From positions 1 to 21,148 of the forward strand of contig JAQUMP010000007.1 in the NCBI GenBank assembly GCA_028718065.1: a DNA stretch of 21,148 nt, written 5' to 3'. The stretch is from Chitinivibrionales bacterium (GTDB taxonomy: Bacteria > Fibrobacterota > Chitinivibrionia > Chitinivibrionales > FEN-1185). The notes below the pieces were generated by a model, which had not been told where the DNA came from, made no database searches, and worked only from the letters and a program-made list of their open reading frames with translations. The translations under genes and the position numbers were made by a program. Position 1 is the first letter of the stretch; every line of letters begins with the position of its first letter. Below are positions 7,177 through 15,559 of the stretch, piece by piece.

Positions 7177-10074
7177 ATGGAGCGAGGTTGTAAATTATTA
7201 ACTATGCTTATGTTGCTGTCTTTGGCAACTGGCATTTGGGCGCAGGAATACGAGATCCAAACCCATCGTGGAAATAGGCAACTTCAAAATTGGAAAAATG
7301 AAGGTGGCTCCCCACAGGCAAATCTGGAATCAAAAATCGACCCGAGGAATAAATTTGTAGTGGCTGTCTTTACGCGCCCAATTAACAATGACCTTGTTCG
7401 GCAATTAGATTCCGCGGGAGTGAAAGTTATTGATTGTTGGGGGAAGCATAAAGGAGGAATAGCTTATACTCTGGCGATAAGCGAGCAAGGCCCAAAAATC
7501 AGCAAGATTTTGAGAAATTGCAGCTTTTTCGTCAATCTCGCAAAGATAGAAAGTGTAGATAAACTTGCTCTGGAATTTACGCCCAAAACAGCCAAAGATA
7601 ATACCCGAACAATCAAAGCGACCGTTTATTTTCATGTTAATATAACCGCTAATGAAGCTCGCTCTATTTGCAGCGGGTTGGTTGATTCGCTTATTATTGA
7701 GCATGAAACAGGGGTAAGCTCTATAAACATTGTCGCATCAATCGAGAATATTCATTTAATTTCAGAAAATCCTATGGTAATGGAAATTGTTCCATACCAA
7801 GAACCTAAGCCGCTTCTTTTTTTTGCACGTCAACTCACAGGTATTGACAGCATACAAAACGGTTGCTTTATTCCACAAGAACCGCCATTACGGAATTGGC
7901 TTAACAATGTTCAATATACAGGTGATTCTATTATAATAGCCACCAATGAAATTGGAAGAATCAAGCACTTAGGTTTTTGTGAAATTAATTTAAATACAGG
8001 CGATACGGTTGTGCGAACTTCCGACTCTTTCGAATTGTATAAAGATTGGACGAACCCTGGGTTCGGATTTGGTTTCGGAGAACACGGTGTGCTTGTGGCT
8101 GGTATAGCCGGCGGCAATGGATGGGGCTCGCAGACCTCACAAAATTACCCAGGTTTGCAGCCAAGCCAACTACATGGGGTTGCGCCGAAAGCTCTTTTTA
8201 CGTTTCATAGGGATTGTGGAGATGTTAATAATTATTCAGTAACTTCAGATATTGGATATTATAACGATGCTGACGCAGAACATGATCGAGTCCTCGCTAA
8301 TCATGCGATGTTTGTAGACCCAAAATATAACAATGTCGGTGTTTTTGCAGCAGGTAACGCTGGTTCTGGACCGGTAGGAGGGGAATATGGTCTACAACAA
8401 GGATATTATTCCCTTCTTGTTAATAACAAAAATGGTATTAATGTTGGGGCGTCTGAAAAAAACGAGGTTACAATCGCTGATTTCAGCAGTATCGGCCCTA
8501 CACGTGATGGGAGAATAAAACCCGATATAATAGCGCCAGGCAGAGGCAATCTTGAAACGGGATTTTACATCGAGATTGATTCTGTTGCCATAGTTAATAA
8601 TGGGACCAAATTCGTTTGGAATTTTGGGCCAGGCGAACCTTCCTTTTATGATAAAGATTGGTCATGGCATGTCAGTGATACTGCAACAAGTAACGGGATA
8701 TTCAGCTTTGTAGCCCATGACCAAAACTATACTGTTAGTCAAGCTATTTTCCCGAGGGATACCTTGCTTTGCAAACCGTATGATACTCTCGTACTCAGAT
8801 TCAAGGCAACGCCAAGCTATCCAAACCAAGTGGAACGAATGAACTTATTGCTTATGTGGAAAAGGCCCTCTGATAATTCTATGAAAAATAATGGCGGGAT
8901 AAAAACCCAAATTACTGCCGATGGCAATTGGCAGAATATGCGCATGCCGCTTAATTTCCTTTGGACAAATAATGGTTATGGTGATACGGTGGATCGCCTT
9001 AGGCTTGATTTTAATCCTTCAGACGCAGAGGGGGTTTTTACTTGTCAAGCCAATTCCAATGATTATGTTGCAGCGGAAGGGACATCAATAGCCGCTCCCT
9101 TTATAACCGGCGTTGTTGCCTTGATGCTTCAAAAGTTTAGAAGTTACTTACTTGATGTAAACACCTATAAAGGAACTTCGTACAATATTCACGATAATCC
9201 ACCTTGGAATTCAACAATCCGGGGAATACTTATTCATACCGCAATCGACATGATTGACACAGTAGGAATAAGCCATGGTTTAACGAATCCGGAAACAAAC
9301 CAAAAAGTAACCTATGTAAAAGGTCCTGATTGGGTGACCGGCTGGGGGTTTGTTAATCCCGGAAAAGCATTGAGCTATACGAGCTTCCCTGATCATTTTT
9401 TAGAGGATACCTTGGATCAGGATTCAACAAAAACTTATTCATTTACTGTCCCAATATACACTCCCAAACTCCGAGTTACACTTTGCTGGGATGATCCGCC
9501 GCCAAGCGGAATTCAGGATCAAACAACAGCGTATAATCGTAAATTGATAAATAATCTTGATCTTTATCTCCGTAACGTTCAAAGCGGAACAATCTATCGG
9601 CCCTGGGTTTTGCATGATTCCGGAATGAATGATGGAACAATTCCTCCCAACGGATTAGATTCCGTAATTACGCCAACCATAATCAAAAATGATTCGGCAA
9701 GGCATGGTATCGATACTCTCAATAATGTTAGAGTGATTGACATTGACTACCCTGCTGCCGGGCAATGGGAAATTGTTGTTAGCGGGGATATTACTCAAGA
9801 TCAATCTACAAAACAGGGAATTAACCAGGATTTTTCTCTCATTTATGATATTAAACCGGATGGGCTGAATTTAAATTTTCAACCGGACTCGGTATATCAT
9901 TTTTCCGGCATAACTGATTGGAAATACAAGTACGATGCTAAATTCTTAAATACGGCAAGTACGCAGATAGATTCTGGGGCGACATTAAATTGTTCCGCTG
10001 GCGGAGAGATCCGTATTTTGCCTGAATTTAAGGCAAAACGTGGTGGCAATTTGCATTTTTATATCCATAATTGA
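7177..10074 (+). CDS. secreted subtilisin-like (S8) protein, catalytic Asp apparently replaced by Asn
   Basis: This 965-residue protein has a signal peptide cut after IWA (residue 22) and an N-terminal region of about 200 residues like the prodomain part of long bacterial subtilases. The S8 core follows. The His motif is GEHGVLVAGIAG (H303), the oxyanion Asn is in AAGNAG (N394), and the serine motif is GTSIAAPFITG (S637). Where the V-x-D-T/S-G motif is expected, the sequence reads IIIATNEIG, placing Asn257 at the catalytic Asp position. About 180 residues (456-633) are inserted between KPDIIAPG and the Ser motif and look beta-rich. Residues about 745-850 (LRVTLCWDDPP, NNLDLYL) resemble the jelly-roll P-like domain of subtilases. 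The last 70 residues resemble the Bacteroidota '3-coathanger stack' end (GATLNCSAGGEIRIL...FKAKRGG). CGGAG about 7 bases before the ATG supports the start. Reduced or absent proteolysis is possible. Confidence 0.88.
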   Translation: MERGCKLLTMLMLLSLATGIWAQEYEIQTHRGNRQLQNWKNEGGSPQANLESKIDPRNKFVVAVFTRPINNDLVRQLDSAGVKVIDCWGKHKGGIAYTLAISEQGPKISKILRNCSFFVNLAKIESVDKLALEFTPKTAKDNTRTIKATVYFHVNITANEARSICSGLVDSLIIEHETGVSSINIVASIENIHLISENPMVMEIVPYQEPKPLLFFARQLTGIDSIQNGCFIPQEPPLRNWLNNVQYTGDSIIIATNEIGRIKHLGFCEINLNTGDTVVRTSDSFELYKDWTNPGFGFGFGEHGVLVAGIAGGNGWGSQTSQNYPGLQPSQLHGVAPKALFTFHRDCGDVNNYSVTSDIGYYNDADAEHDRVLANHAMFVDPKYNNVGVFAAGNAGSGPVGGEYGLQQGYYSLLVNNKNGINVGASEKNEVTIADFSSIGPTRDGRIKPDIIAPGRGNLETGFYIEIDSVAIVNNGTKFVWNFGPGEPSFYDKDWSWHVSDTATSNGIFSFVAHDQNYTVSQAIFPRDTLLCKPYDTLVLRFKATPSYPNQVERMNLLLMWKRPSDNSMKNNGGIKTQITADGNWQNMRMPLNFLWTNNGYGDTVDRLRLDFNPSDAEGVFTCQANSNDYVAAEGTSIAAPFITGVVALMLQKFRSYLLDVNTYKGTSYNIHDNPPWNSTIRGILIHTAIDMIDTVGISHGLTNPETNQKVTYVKGPDWVTGWGFVNPGKALSYTSFPDHFLEDTLDQDSTKTYSFTVPIYTPKLRVTLCWDDPPPSGIQDQTTAYNRKLINNLDLYLRNVQSGTIYRPWVLHDSGMNDGTIPPNGLDSVITPTIIKNDSARHGIDTLNNVRVIDIDYPAAGQWEIVVSGDITQDQSTKQGINQDFSLIYDIKPDGLNLNFQPDSVYHFSGITDWKYKYDAKFLNTASTQIDSGATLNCSAGGEIRILPEFKAKRGGNLHFYIHN

Positions 10075-10142
10075 GTTAAAAAAGTCAGCAAATTTGCAAA
10101 AATGCAGTAAATTAAGATTAGGTTAGAAAGCCTCGTATTATT

Positions 10143-10147
10143 GGAGG
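10143..10147 (+). promoter_or_regulatory. Shine-Dalgarno GGAGG that sets the start at 10153
   Basis: GGAGG lies five bases before ATG 10153. An in-frame TTG at 10141 would overlap this site, so the ATG is preferred, which gives a protein of 302 rather than 306 residues. Confidence 0.75.
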
Positions 10148-10152
10148 TTAGA

Positions 10153-11061
10153 ATGGTTCATAAAAAGACATATTTAAATATTCTGAAAAAAAAGGCGCCT
10201 CAATTAGTCAAGCTTAATTTGATTCTGTTTGCAGCATGCATTTCTTTGTTTGCCTTTCCTATGCAGAATGGAACAAAATGGATTTACTGGCATTTGTATA
10301 AAAGTTTTTCCAATTATTCTGATATATATCCATATTTTGCAGACTCAATTGCCGGCGATTCCATCATACACGGGGAAGTATATAAAAAAGTGATTAGGAC
10401 GAATGTAAGCACGTTCTCTTCCTACTCTGGCATCTACTGCATGAGGGAAAACGGGGACACCGTTTTTGTTTTTGATAGCAGCAGCAACCACGATAAGATT
10501 TTATTCAATTTTGCGCTTAAGGCCAATGATACGACAAAATATCATTTTCTTGATTTATTTTCCGTAGCAATCAATCCAAAAAATGAATATGTAAATTACG
10601 GTCTAACCATGACGGATAGCATTATCTCCATCGAAACGACTAATTACGAACCTCGTAGAATTATTAAATGGAAAAATGGAATTGGCCAAATTGATGATAT
10701 CTACCCCAACCCCGAAGGCTATGAGAATGATGGCAGCCTCTTTGAATGTATGACAAACTCTGATATTTTGTATTCAAATTTCGATTTATCGGCAATACAT
10801 AATATGCCGAAGTCAAATCTCAGGGAAATTTCGATATCTTTAAAAAGATTAAATAAGGGCATCGTGCTAAACTTTAGCTCTCAAGAAAAAAATTGCAGTT
10901 TTTTGAAAGTGTTTAATTTAGAAGGTAGAATTATCTTGACAAAACAACTCAAGCCCGATCAAAAAAAACAGTTTGTCGATAATTTACCAAAAGGGATGCT
11001 GATATTTTCTATCCATTCGTCCGGCAATGACGTTCAGCGGATAAAATATCTGAATTATTAG
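10153..11061 (+). CDS. secreted protein with a T9SS-sorting-like C-terminal domain
   Basis: This 302-residue product starts with a basic tail and a hydrophobic stretch (about residues 19-35) typical of a signal peptide, then FPMQNGTKWIYWHL. The body matches a pattern frequent in Bacteroidota secreted proteins: 'NGTKW...Y', then D-S-I-x-x-G-E-V-Y-K-K, then Y-C-M-R-E-N-G-D-T-V-F, and W-K-N-G-I-G-Q near residue 178. No enzyme motif is visible. The last about 70 residues (LKVFNLEGRIILTKQL, LPKGMLIFSI) have the strand order of a type A sorting domain, usually removed as the protein is anchored or released by T9SS. It is the most AT-rich gene here; bases 10261-10320 contain 17 G+C of 60. It closes the plus-strand run, 47 bp from the convergent gene. 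Function unknown. Confidence 0.8.
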   Translation: MVHKKTYLNILKKKAPQLVKLNLILFAACISLFAFPMQNGTKWIYWHLYKSFSNYSDIYPYFADSIAGDSIIHGEVYKKVIRTNVSTFSSYSGIYCMRENGDTVFVFDSSSNHDKILFNFALKANDTTKYHFLDLFSVAINPKNEYVNYGLTMTDSIISIETTNYEPRRIIKWKNGIGQIDDIYPNPEGYENDGSLFECMTNSDILYSNFDLSAIHNMPKSNLREISISLKRLNKGIVLNFSSQEKNCSFLKVFNLEGRIILTKQLKPDQKKQFVDNLPKGMLIFSIHSSGNDVQRIKYLNY

Positions 11062-11065
11062 ATGT

Positions 11066-11079
11066 ACAATGGCCATTGT
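11066..11079. repeat. 14-bp perfect palindrome between converging genes
   Basis: ACAATGGCCATTGT is a perfect palindrome in the 47-bp gap between the convergent genes, followed by three AATC units. It has no T-tract in either direction, so it is not a clear terminator. It may be a protein-binding site or chance. Confidence 0.5.
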
Positions 11080-11108
11080 TAATCAATCAATCAAGCACTG
11101 CTCTCATT

Positions 11109-12170
11109 TTAATCCTGTTTTGACAATATCCGCGAAAGTATCCCTACCGCATCCGCTTTGTTAAGCGGCTTTGCGCCTGCCGTGCTGCGCATTTTGCCCA
11201 CCCCGCCCTGCGGCAAATATTTAGGATAGGCCTCAAGGGTAAGTTCCGAAACCACTCCCCGCATGCATAATAAAAAGCCTTTGCCGTTAAAGGAAGCGGC
11301 CGGGAGGTCCCAGGCCTTGGGCGCTGGCCCGTTGACCCCGACGACGTTTACATAAAGAAAATTGTAACTGGCGGAATCAACCGCCGTATCGTGATAGAAA
11401 TAGGTATGGGGAATCGCCAGTTGCTTATCTGTTGTAAAGGTGTCCAGGAACGCCGGCTGGGCCGCAAAGCTACTCCCGTTGTAATAATATCTCCGGCATT
11501 CCACGCCATACCAATCGGCATCGCCATGCCAGGTCACCATAAGGTCCGTATTTAAAGGAATGCGCCGGCGCAGACTGTCCGCGGCGTAAATTCCAAAAAT
11601 GTTAACGCTGTCATAGATAGCGCCCTTGCCGTCCCGGGCGGCCAGGGAATCGATGACGGAGGGAAGTGCTACCGTATCCCTGAGAGTATCCTCGGTCGGC
11701 AGGCCGGCGCTGCCGTCGGCAAAATAGGAAACGGGTATAGCGCAGCGGTATTGGGCGGCGGTATCGAAAAAGTACGCGGAATACTCCGCTGCGGGAATGT
11801 TCATAGGGAAGAAACCCGGCATATAGCCGCCGGCAAACGGCGATAAGAAACGGTTATCGACCGGCACGAGTAAGTTGTTATTGACGGATAAACGGAGATT
11901 GCGCAGAGGCGGATTTGCGGTTACGGAAAAATATGCATAACAGGTGTCCGCATACACGGTATCCAGCCTTGTCGTCCGCACCCGGATTCCGCCGACCACA
12001 AGGCCGACCGCTGCGACCACGGGGTTGCCGGAAGCAACCCTGAGCGTGTCGGTATGGTTAACGACCGATACGATGTTTTTTTGGGTGGTGCACAAAAGGA
12101 TGCAACTCATTGCTAAAAGACCGGAAATAAACAACACGCGGGGAATAAATCGCACAAGTAAAGACGCCAT
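11109..12170 (-). CDS. exported protein of unknown function
   Basis: This 353-residue product is not recognised. The N-terminus has a basic stretch and hydrophobic segment (residues about 8-27) containing C23 and C27. Neither cysteine is in a canonical lipobox (AMSC, ILLC), so a lipoprotein is possible but not shown. The rest is rich in beta-prone sequence with repeated D-T-V, D-S-L and aromatic clusters, and there is no catalytic motif. The conserved-looking end (PLNKADAVGILSRILSKQD) is amphipathic. It begins ten bases after the stop of the upstream peptidase/barrel gene, and its Shine-Dalgarno sequence AAAGGAG overlaps that stop, so the two are probably translationally coupled. A periplasmic or surface partner for that barrel protein is the most plausible role, by context only. 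Confidence 0.72.
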   Translation of the reverse strand: MASLLVRFIPRVLFISGLLAMSCILLCTTQKNIVSVVNHTDTLRVASGNPVVAAVGLVVGGIRVRTTRLDTVYADTCYAYFSVTANPPLRNLRLSVNNNLLVPVDNRFLSPFAGGYMPGFFPMNIPAAEYSAYFFDTAAQYRCAIPVSYFADGSAGLPTEDTLRDTVALPSVIDSLAARDGKGAIYDSVNIFGIYAADSLRRRIPLNTDLMVTWHGDADWYGVECRRYYYNGSSFAAQPAFLDTFTTDKQLAIPHTYFYHDTAVDSASYNFLYVNVVGVNGPAPKAWDLPAASFNGKGFLLCMRGVVSELTLEAYPKYLPQGGVGKMRSTAGAKPLNKADAVGILSRILSKQD

Positions 12171-12175
12171 AAGGG

Positions 12176-12182
12176 CTCCTTT
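12176..12182 (-). promoter_or_regulatory. Shine-Dalgarno overlapping the upstream stop codon
   Basis: On the minus strand the sequence reads TAAAGGAG. The TAA stop of the peptidase/barrel gene (12183-12181) is shared with the AAAGGAG of the next gene, whose ATG starts at 12170. This arrangement favours translational coupling. Confidence 0.7.
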
Positions 12183-15100
12183 AGCGGGAGGAATGCAGGG
12201 CTCCGGCCGCCCGGTTGCCGTTTAAGGGATCGCCCACGGCGTCCCAGTTGTCAAACGAAAAGCCTATCGTAAATGTAAAGCGGTCGCCGCCCAGGGGCCG
12301 CGCATAGGTAAGCCCGCGGTCCCAGCGCAGCGATACGGCCATGGGGTAGGAATTAAACGAGAGCGCCTCCAGGCGCAGTTCCGCCCCGGCGGAGGTAATG
12401 GTTTGGTTTAAAAACCAGTCGCGCCATTGCGCGGAGCTCCAGGAGGCGCTCGCGGCAAGCGTTTGCAGGGCGCCGCCCCAGGCGCCGTTCAGGCAACCGT
12501 AGAGTTTGTCCAAATAGAGGAAACCGAGGCCGCAATCAAGCGTGCGCGGCCCGATGGGAAACCGGTACGATACGGAGGCCGTGGCCACGGCGTTGCCGGT
12601 GAGCATCAGGCGCTGGCGCGGCACCGGTATGGAATCAAAGGCGCGGCCCGTGGAATCGCGCGCCTGCGGCGGGATCGACACCAGTTTGTAAGCGGTATCG
12701 TTGTAAAAATAGGCATACCCCGGAATGGTATTGCCGACCTCATAATAAACCGGCACCTCGCTCAAGCCATGCTGGGCAAGCCCCCGCTTACTCGCATCGG
12801 TCAAGCTAATCGCCGCGGCGTTCATCTCGGCATAGAGGGCGTGGCGGTCGTACCAAGGGGCGCTTATACCCAATTTTAGCGCGGCGTCAACTTCATGATA
12901 CCGGTAATTATCATACTGCTCCCGGCCGTTCTGGTCGAAGCTGTTTTCGTCTTTTAAGGCATCCTGGTCCCAGAAATCGTATCCGAGCCGCGCCGCCAGT
13001 CCCAGCGGCGAAATATTCATGCGGGTATTCGGCTCCTGCGAAAGCAGGCTCGCATAGAGGCCGATTTTGGACCCTTTGGCGAGGTTATAAGGAAAGTCCG
13101 CCCCGAAAACCTCTTTACCGGCAAGATAAATATCGTACCAGTTAAGGCCGCCTTTTGCACCCACGGAAAAGCCGCCGCCGAAAGGGTAGCTTACCGCAAC
13201 GTCAAGGTCGCGCACGGTCTGGCTGTAATCGAGCGCTTGTGATGCCTGTTCGGCCTCATTAAAAAAAGTGCTGCGGTCGGCCACGGTGCGCTGTAAAAGC
13301 TGGGCGCTCAGGTCAACGGGCAATACCTGAGTGGAACCGAAGATCCCGCCTTCGTACGTGCGGTGCGGATCGATGAAGCCGCGGTCAAAATTTAAAAACT
13401 GGAATATCTTCTGCGGCTCAAACAACAAATATCCTCCCAGCATGGTGCCGGTTTCAACCCAGGAGAAGGGATCGTAAACATTGACAATAACGCCGCCCTG
13501 AAGCACCGGCAGGCCCGCGAAGGGATTATACCCTTGCGGCATGTTTTCCAGAATAAGCGTGGGCATAAGCAGGAACTGGTGCGGCACATGATGATATAAC
13601 CGGGGCGCACCGCTTGACGTTTTGGGAATATCCAGGGGTTCAAAGGCCCGCGCAGATACGGCCGCCGTAAGGACCCGGCGATCCAGCGGACGGATCGTGT
13701 CGATGCAGTTAATGGCGTAGCCGCCGGAATCGTAATCGGCGAACGCCAGGCGGCCCGTATCGCCGGAAACGGCGGGCATGAAAGCGCCGCCGATAACATT
13801 GGTCAACTTTTCGAGCGCGCTGTCGGCAAAACAATAGCGGTAAATATTAAAAATGCCGCTCCGGTCCGAAGAAAAATATAGATAGGCGCCGTCGCGCGAA
13901 AAGCGCGGGTCGCGGTTGTCGTAGGCACCCGGATTAAATATTTCAAACCGCTGCGTGAGCGTATCGTAAATGCCGATCTTGCGCGTATGCGTATCGATAT
14001 AACTAATGGCGATGCGATGGCCGTCGCCGGACCAGTCGATGCTGAAGATCGTGGCAATGGCCGAATCGGCCTCCTGGGGCAGCGGATAGAGCAGGGTGGT
14101 CTTTTTGCCGGCCGTGTCGCAGATTCCCAGATAAAATTTGTCCACGTCGCGCTTGTAAAAGGCGAGCATGTCGCCGCGGGGCGAAAAGGCGGCGCCGAAG
14201 GCGCTCATTTTTTTAGTAACCTGGCGCTCGGTTTTTTTGGGGAACAAGACAAAATGCTCTTTTTCCGGCGGCAGCGAATCGATGAACACGTCGCGCGCAT
14301 GCCAGCCGCCTTTACGGGAAGGCAAGGTTGATTTTCCGGATTTGGTGCTGGTATAGGCGACTAAGCCGCCCCGGGGCGAAAGGTCGTAGAACGAACCGAT
14401 GTTCATTTCGGCTTTAATGCGTTTATCTTTGGGAATGGTGTCGGCAAAAGAGTAGGAATAGAGGCTTTTAAAAGAATAGGCATAATCGTTTTTGCCGTTG
14501 GAAAGAAAATAGAGCTTTTTACCGTCCACCGAAAAACGCGGCCAGACATTGTCGAAACCCTCCTTGGATATTTTTTTACCGGTCACAAGGGGCCCGAGGG
14601 ATTTAGTTTGGTCCTGGTAATGGGTTTGCGCGTCCTGCTTCCACTGCTTATAAAGCTGTTCCATGGATATCCCGAGCACGGTCTTGACGGCGGCGTTAAA
14701 GCCAAAGCGGTAAAACGGCGCGCTTTTACGCAACATCTGAACGACTTTTTCATAGCCCCATTTTGCCTCGATAAAACGCACTAAGGCAAACCCCTGATTA
14801 TACGATTTTTCACTCTCGTCTTCGCGTCCCGCAAAGGTGGCCATGCGCTGCGGCGATAAGAGAAGGTGGTCCAGCACCATGCTGCGCAGGACCATATCGC
14901 GGTGCGTGTCCCAACTGTCGCCTTTGTTGCGGGTACTCTCGAACTGGGCGATGCCCTCCGAAAACCAGTGCGGCAGGTTGTCCGATCCGAGCACATGCAT
15001 CACGCGCCCTTCCACGGGTTGGTTCGGGGCATCGAAATATCCCAGTTGTAAATATGGAATGTGCGTGCCGTATTTGAGCGCGGTGCGGATGGAAACATGG

Positions 15101-15510
15101 TGCGCGAACTCGTGCGCCACTACGTCGGGCAGCCAATCGGGCGTGCCGCGCAGATCGTAGTCCATGGCATTGGTGTAAATGTTGATTATATTGCCGACCG
15201 TGGAAGAAAATCCGTTGCCCAGGCCCGGATCGTCGTTGCTGACGATCACTTCCACTTTTTCCGGCAGGGGACAATGATAGGTGTTGGTATAAATGCCGTA
15301 CAAGCGCTCGATAATATCGGCGATCCGGCGGGCGACGGCCTCGCTGCCTTCGGGGTAATTAATAATCGTGTGGGCGCTTTGGATGGTAAAGAACTTTTGG
15401 CCCCAGGTGTTGGCCCGGTCGTGCGCCGACGATGCGGTAATCGCCAGGACGATTGCAAGCGCCGCGAGGATACATACCCGGAAGCGGTTAAATTTAATGT
15501 GCAGATCCAT
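12181..15510 (-). CDS. gluzincin metallopeptidase fused to a TolB-like propeller and an outer-membrane barrel
   Basis: This 1109-residue protein has three parts after a signal peptide (hydrophobic about 12-28, cut near SSA). Residues about 40-310 are a peptidase-MA-like gluzincin domain: HEFAH at 133-137 gives two zinc ligands and the catalytic Glu, and WFSEGIAQFE places the third ligand at E185. Residues about 317-605 hold at least five PD40/TolB-type repeats (WPRFSVDGKKLYFLS, DPRFSRDGAYLYFSS). Residues about 640-1109 alternate aromatic and polar residues in long strands and end FTFTIGFSFDN, as in an outer-membrane barrel. All catalytic residues are intact. The peptidase and propeller would lie on one side of the outer membrane, held by the barrel. 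The ATG at 15510 has no clear Shine-Dalgarno sequence. It lies 49 bp after the M6-like gene and is probably in the same transcript. Confidence 0.85.
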   Translation of the reverse strand: MDLHIKFNRFRVCILAALAIVLAITASSAHDRANTWGQKFFTIQSAHTIINYPEGSEAVARRIADIIERLYGIYTNTYHCPLPEKVEVIVSNDDPGLGNGFSSTVGNIINIYTNAMDYDLRGTPDWLPDVVAHEFAHHVSIRTALKYGTHIPYLQLGYFDAPNQPVEGRVMHVLGSDNLPHWFSEGIAQFESTRNKGDSWDTHRDMVLRSMVLDHLLLSPQRMATFAGREDESEKSYNQGFALVRFIEAKWGYEKVVQMLRKSAPFYRFGFNAAVKTVLGISMEQLYKQWKQDAQTHYQDQTKSLGPLVTGKKISKEGFDNVWPRFSVDGKKLYFLSNGKNDYAYSFKSLYSYSFADTIPKDKRIKAEMNIGSFYDLSPRGGLVAYTSTKSGKSTLPSRKGGWHARDVFIDSLPPEKEHFVLFPKKTERQVTKKMSAFGAAFSPRGDMLAFYKRDVDKFYLGICDTAGKKTTLLYPLPQEADSAIATIFSIDWSGDGHRIAISYIDTHTRKIGIYDTLTQRFEIFNPGAYDNRDPRFSRDGAYLYFSSDRSGIFNIYRYCFADSALEKLTNVIGGAFMPAVSGDTGRLAFADYDSGGYAINCIDTIRPLDRRVLTAAVSARAFEPLDIPKTSSGAPRLYHHVPHQFLLMPTLILENMPQGYNPFAGLPVLQGGVIVNVYDPFSWVETGTMLGGYLLFEPQKIFQFLNFDRGFIDPHRTYEGGIFGSTQVLPVDLSAQLLQRTVADRSTFFNEAEQASQALDYSQTVRDLDVAVSYPFGGGFSVGAKGGLNWYDIYLAGKEVFGADFPYNLAKGSKIGLYASLLSQEPNTRMNISPLGLAARLGYDFWDQDALKDENSFDQNGREQYDNYRYHEVDAALKLGISAPWYDRHALYAEMNAAAISLTDASKRGLAQHGLSEVPVYYEVGNTIPGYAYFYNDTAYKLVSIPPQARDSTGRAFDSIPVPRQRLMLTGNAVATASVSYRFPIGPRTLDCGLGFLYLDKLYGCLNGAWGGALQTLAASASWSSAQWRDWFLNQTITSAGAELRLEALSFNSYPMAVSLRWDRGLTYARPLGGDRFTFTIGFSFDNWDAVGDPLNGNRAAGALHSSR

Positions 15511-15559
15511 AAACGATTCGCTTTGGGTACGATTCGTAATTTCGGCATCGGAACGGTAG

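Noticed and set aside
15513..15536. Direct repeat ACGATTCG (two copies 16 bases apart) before the peptidase/barrel gene
   Set aside because: The repeat is only eight bases and has no further copies nearby. It could be an operator but cannot be distinguished from chance.
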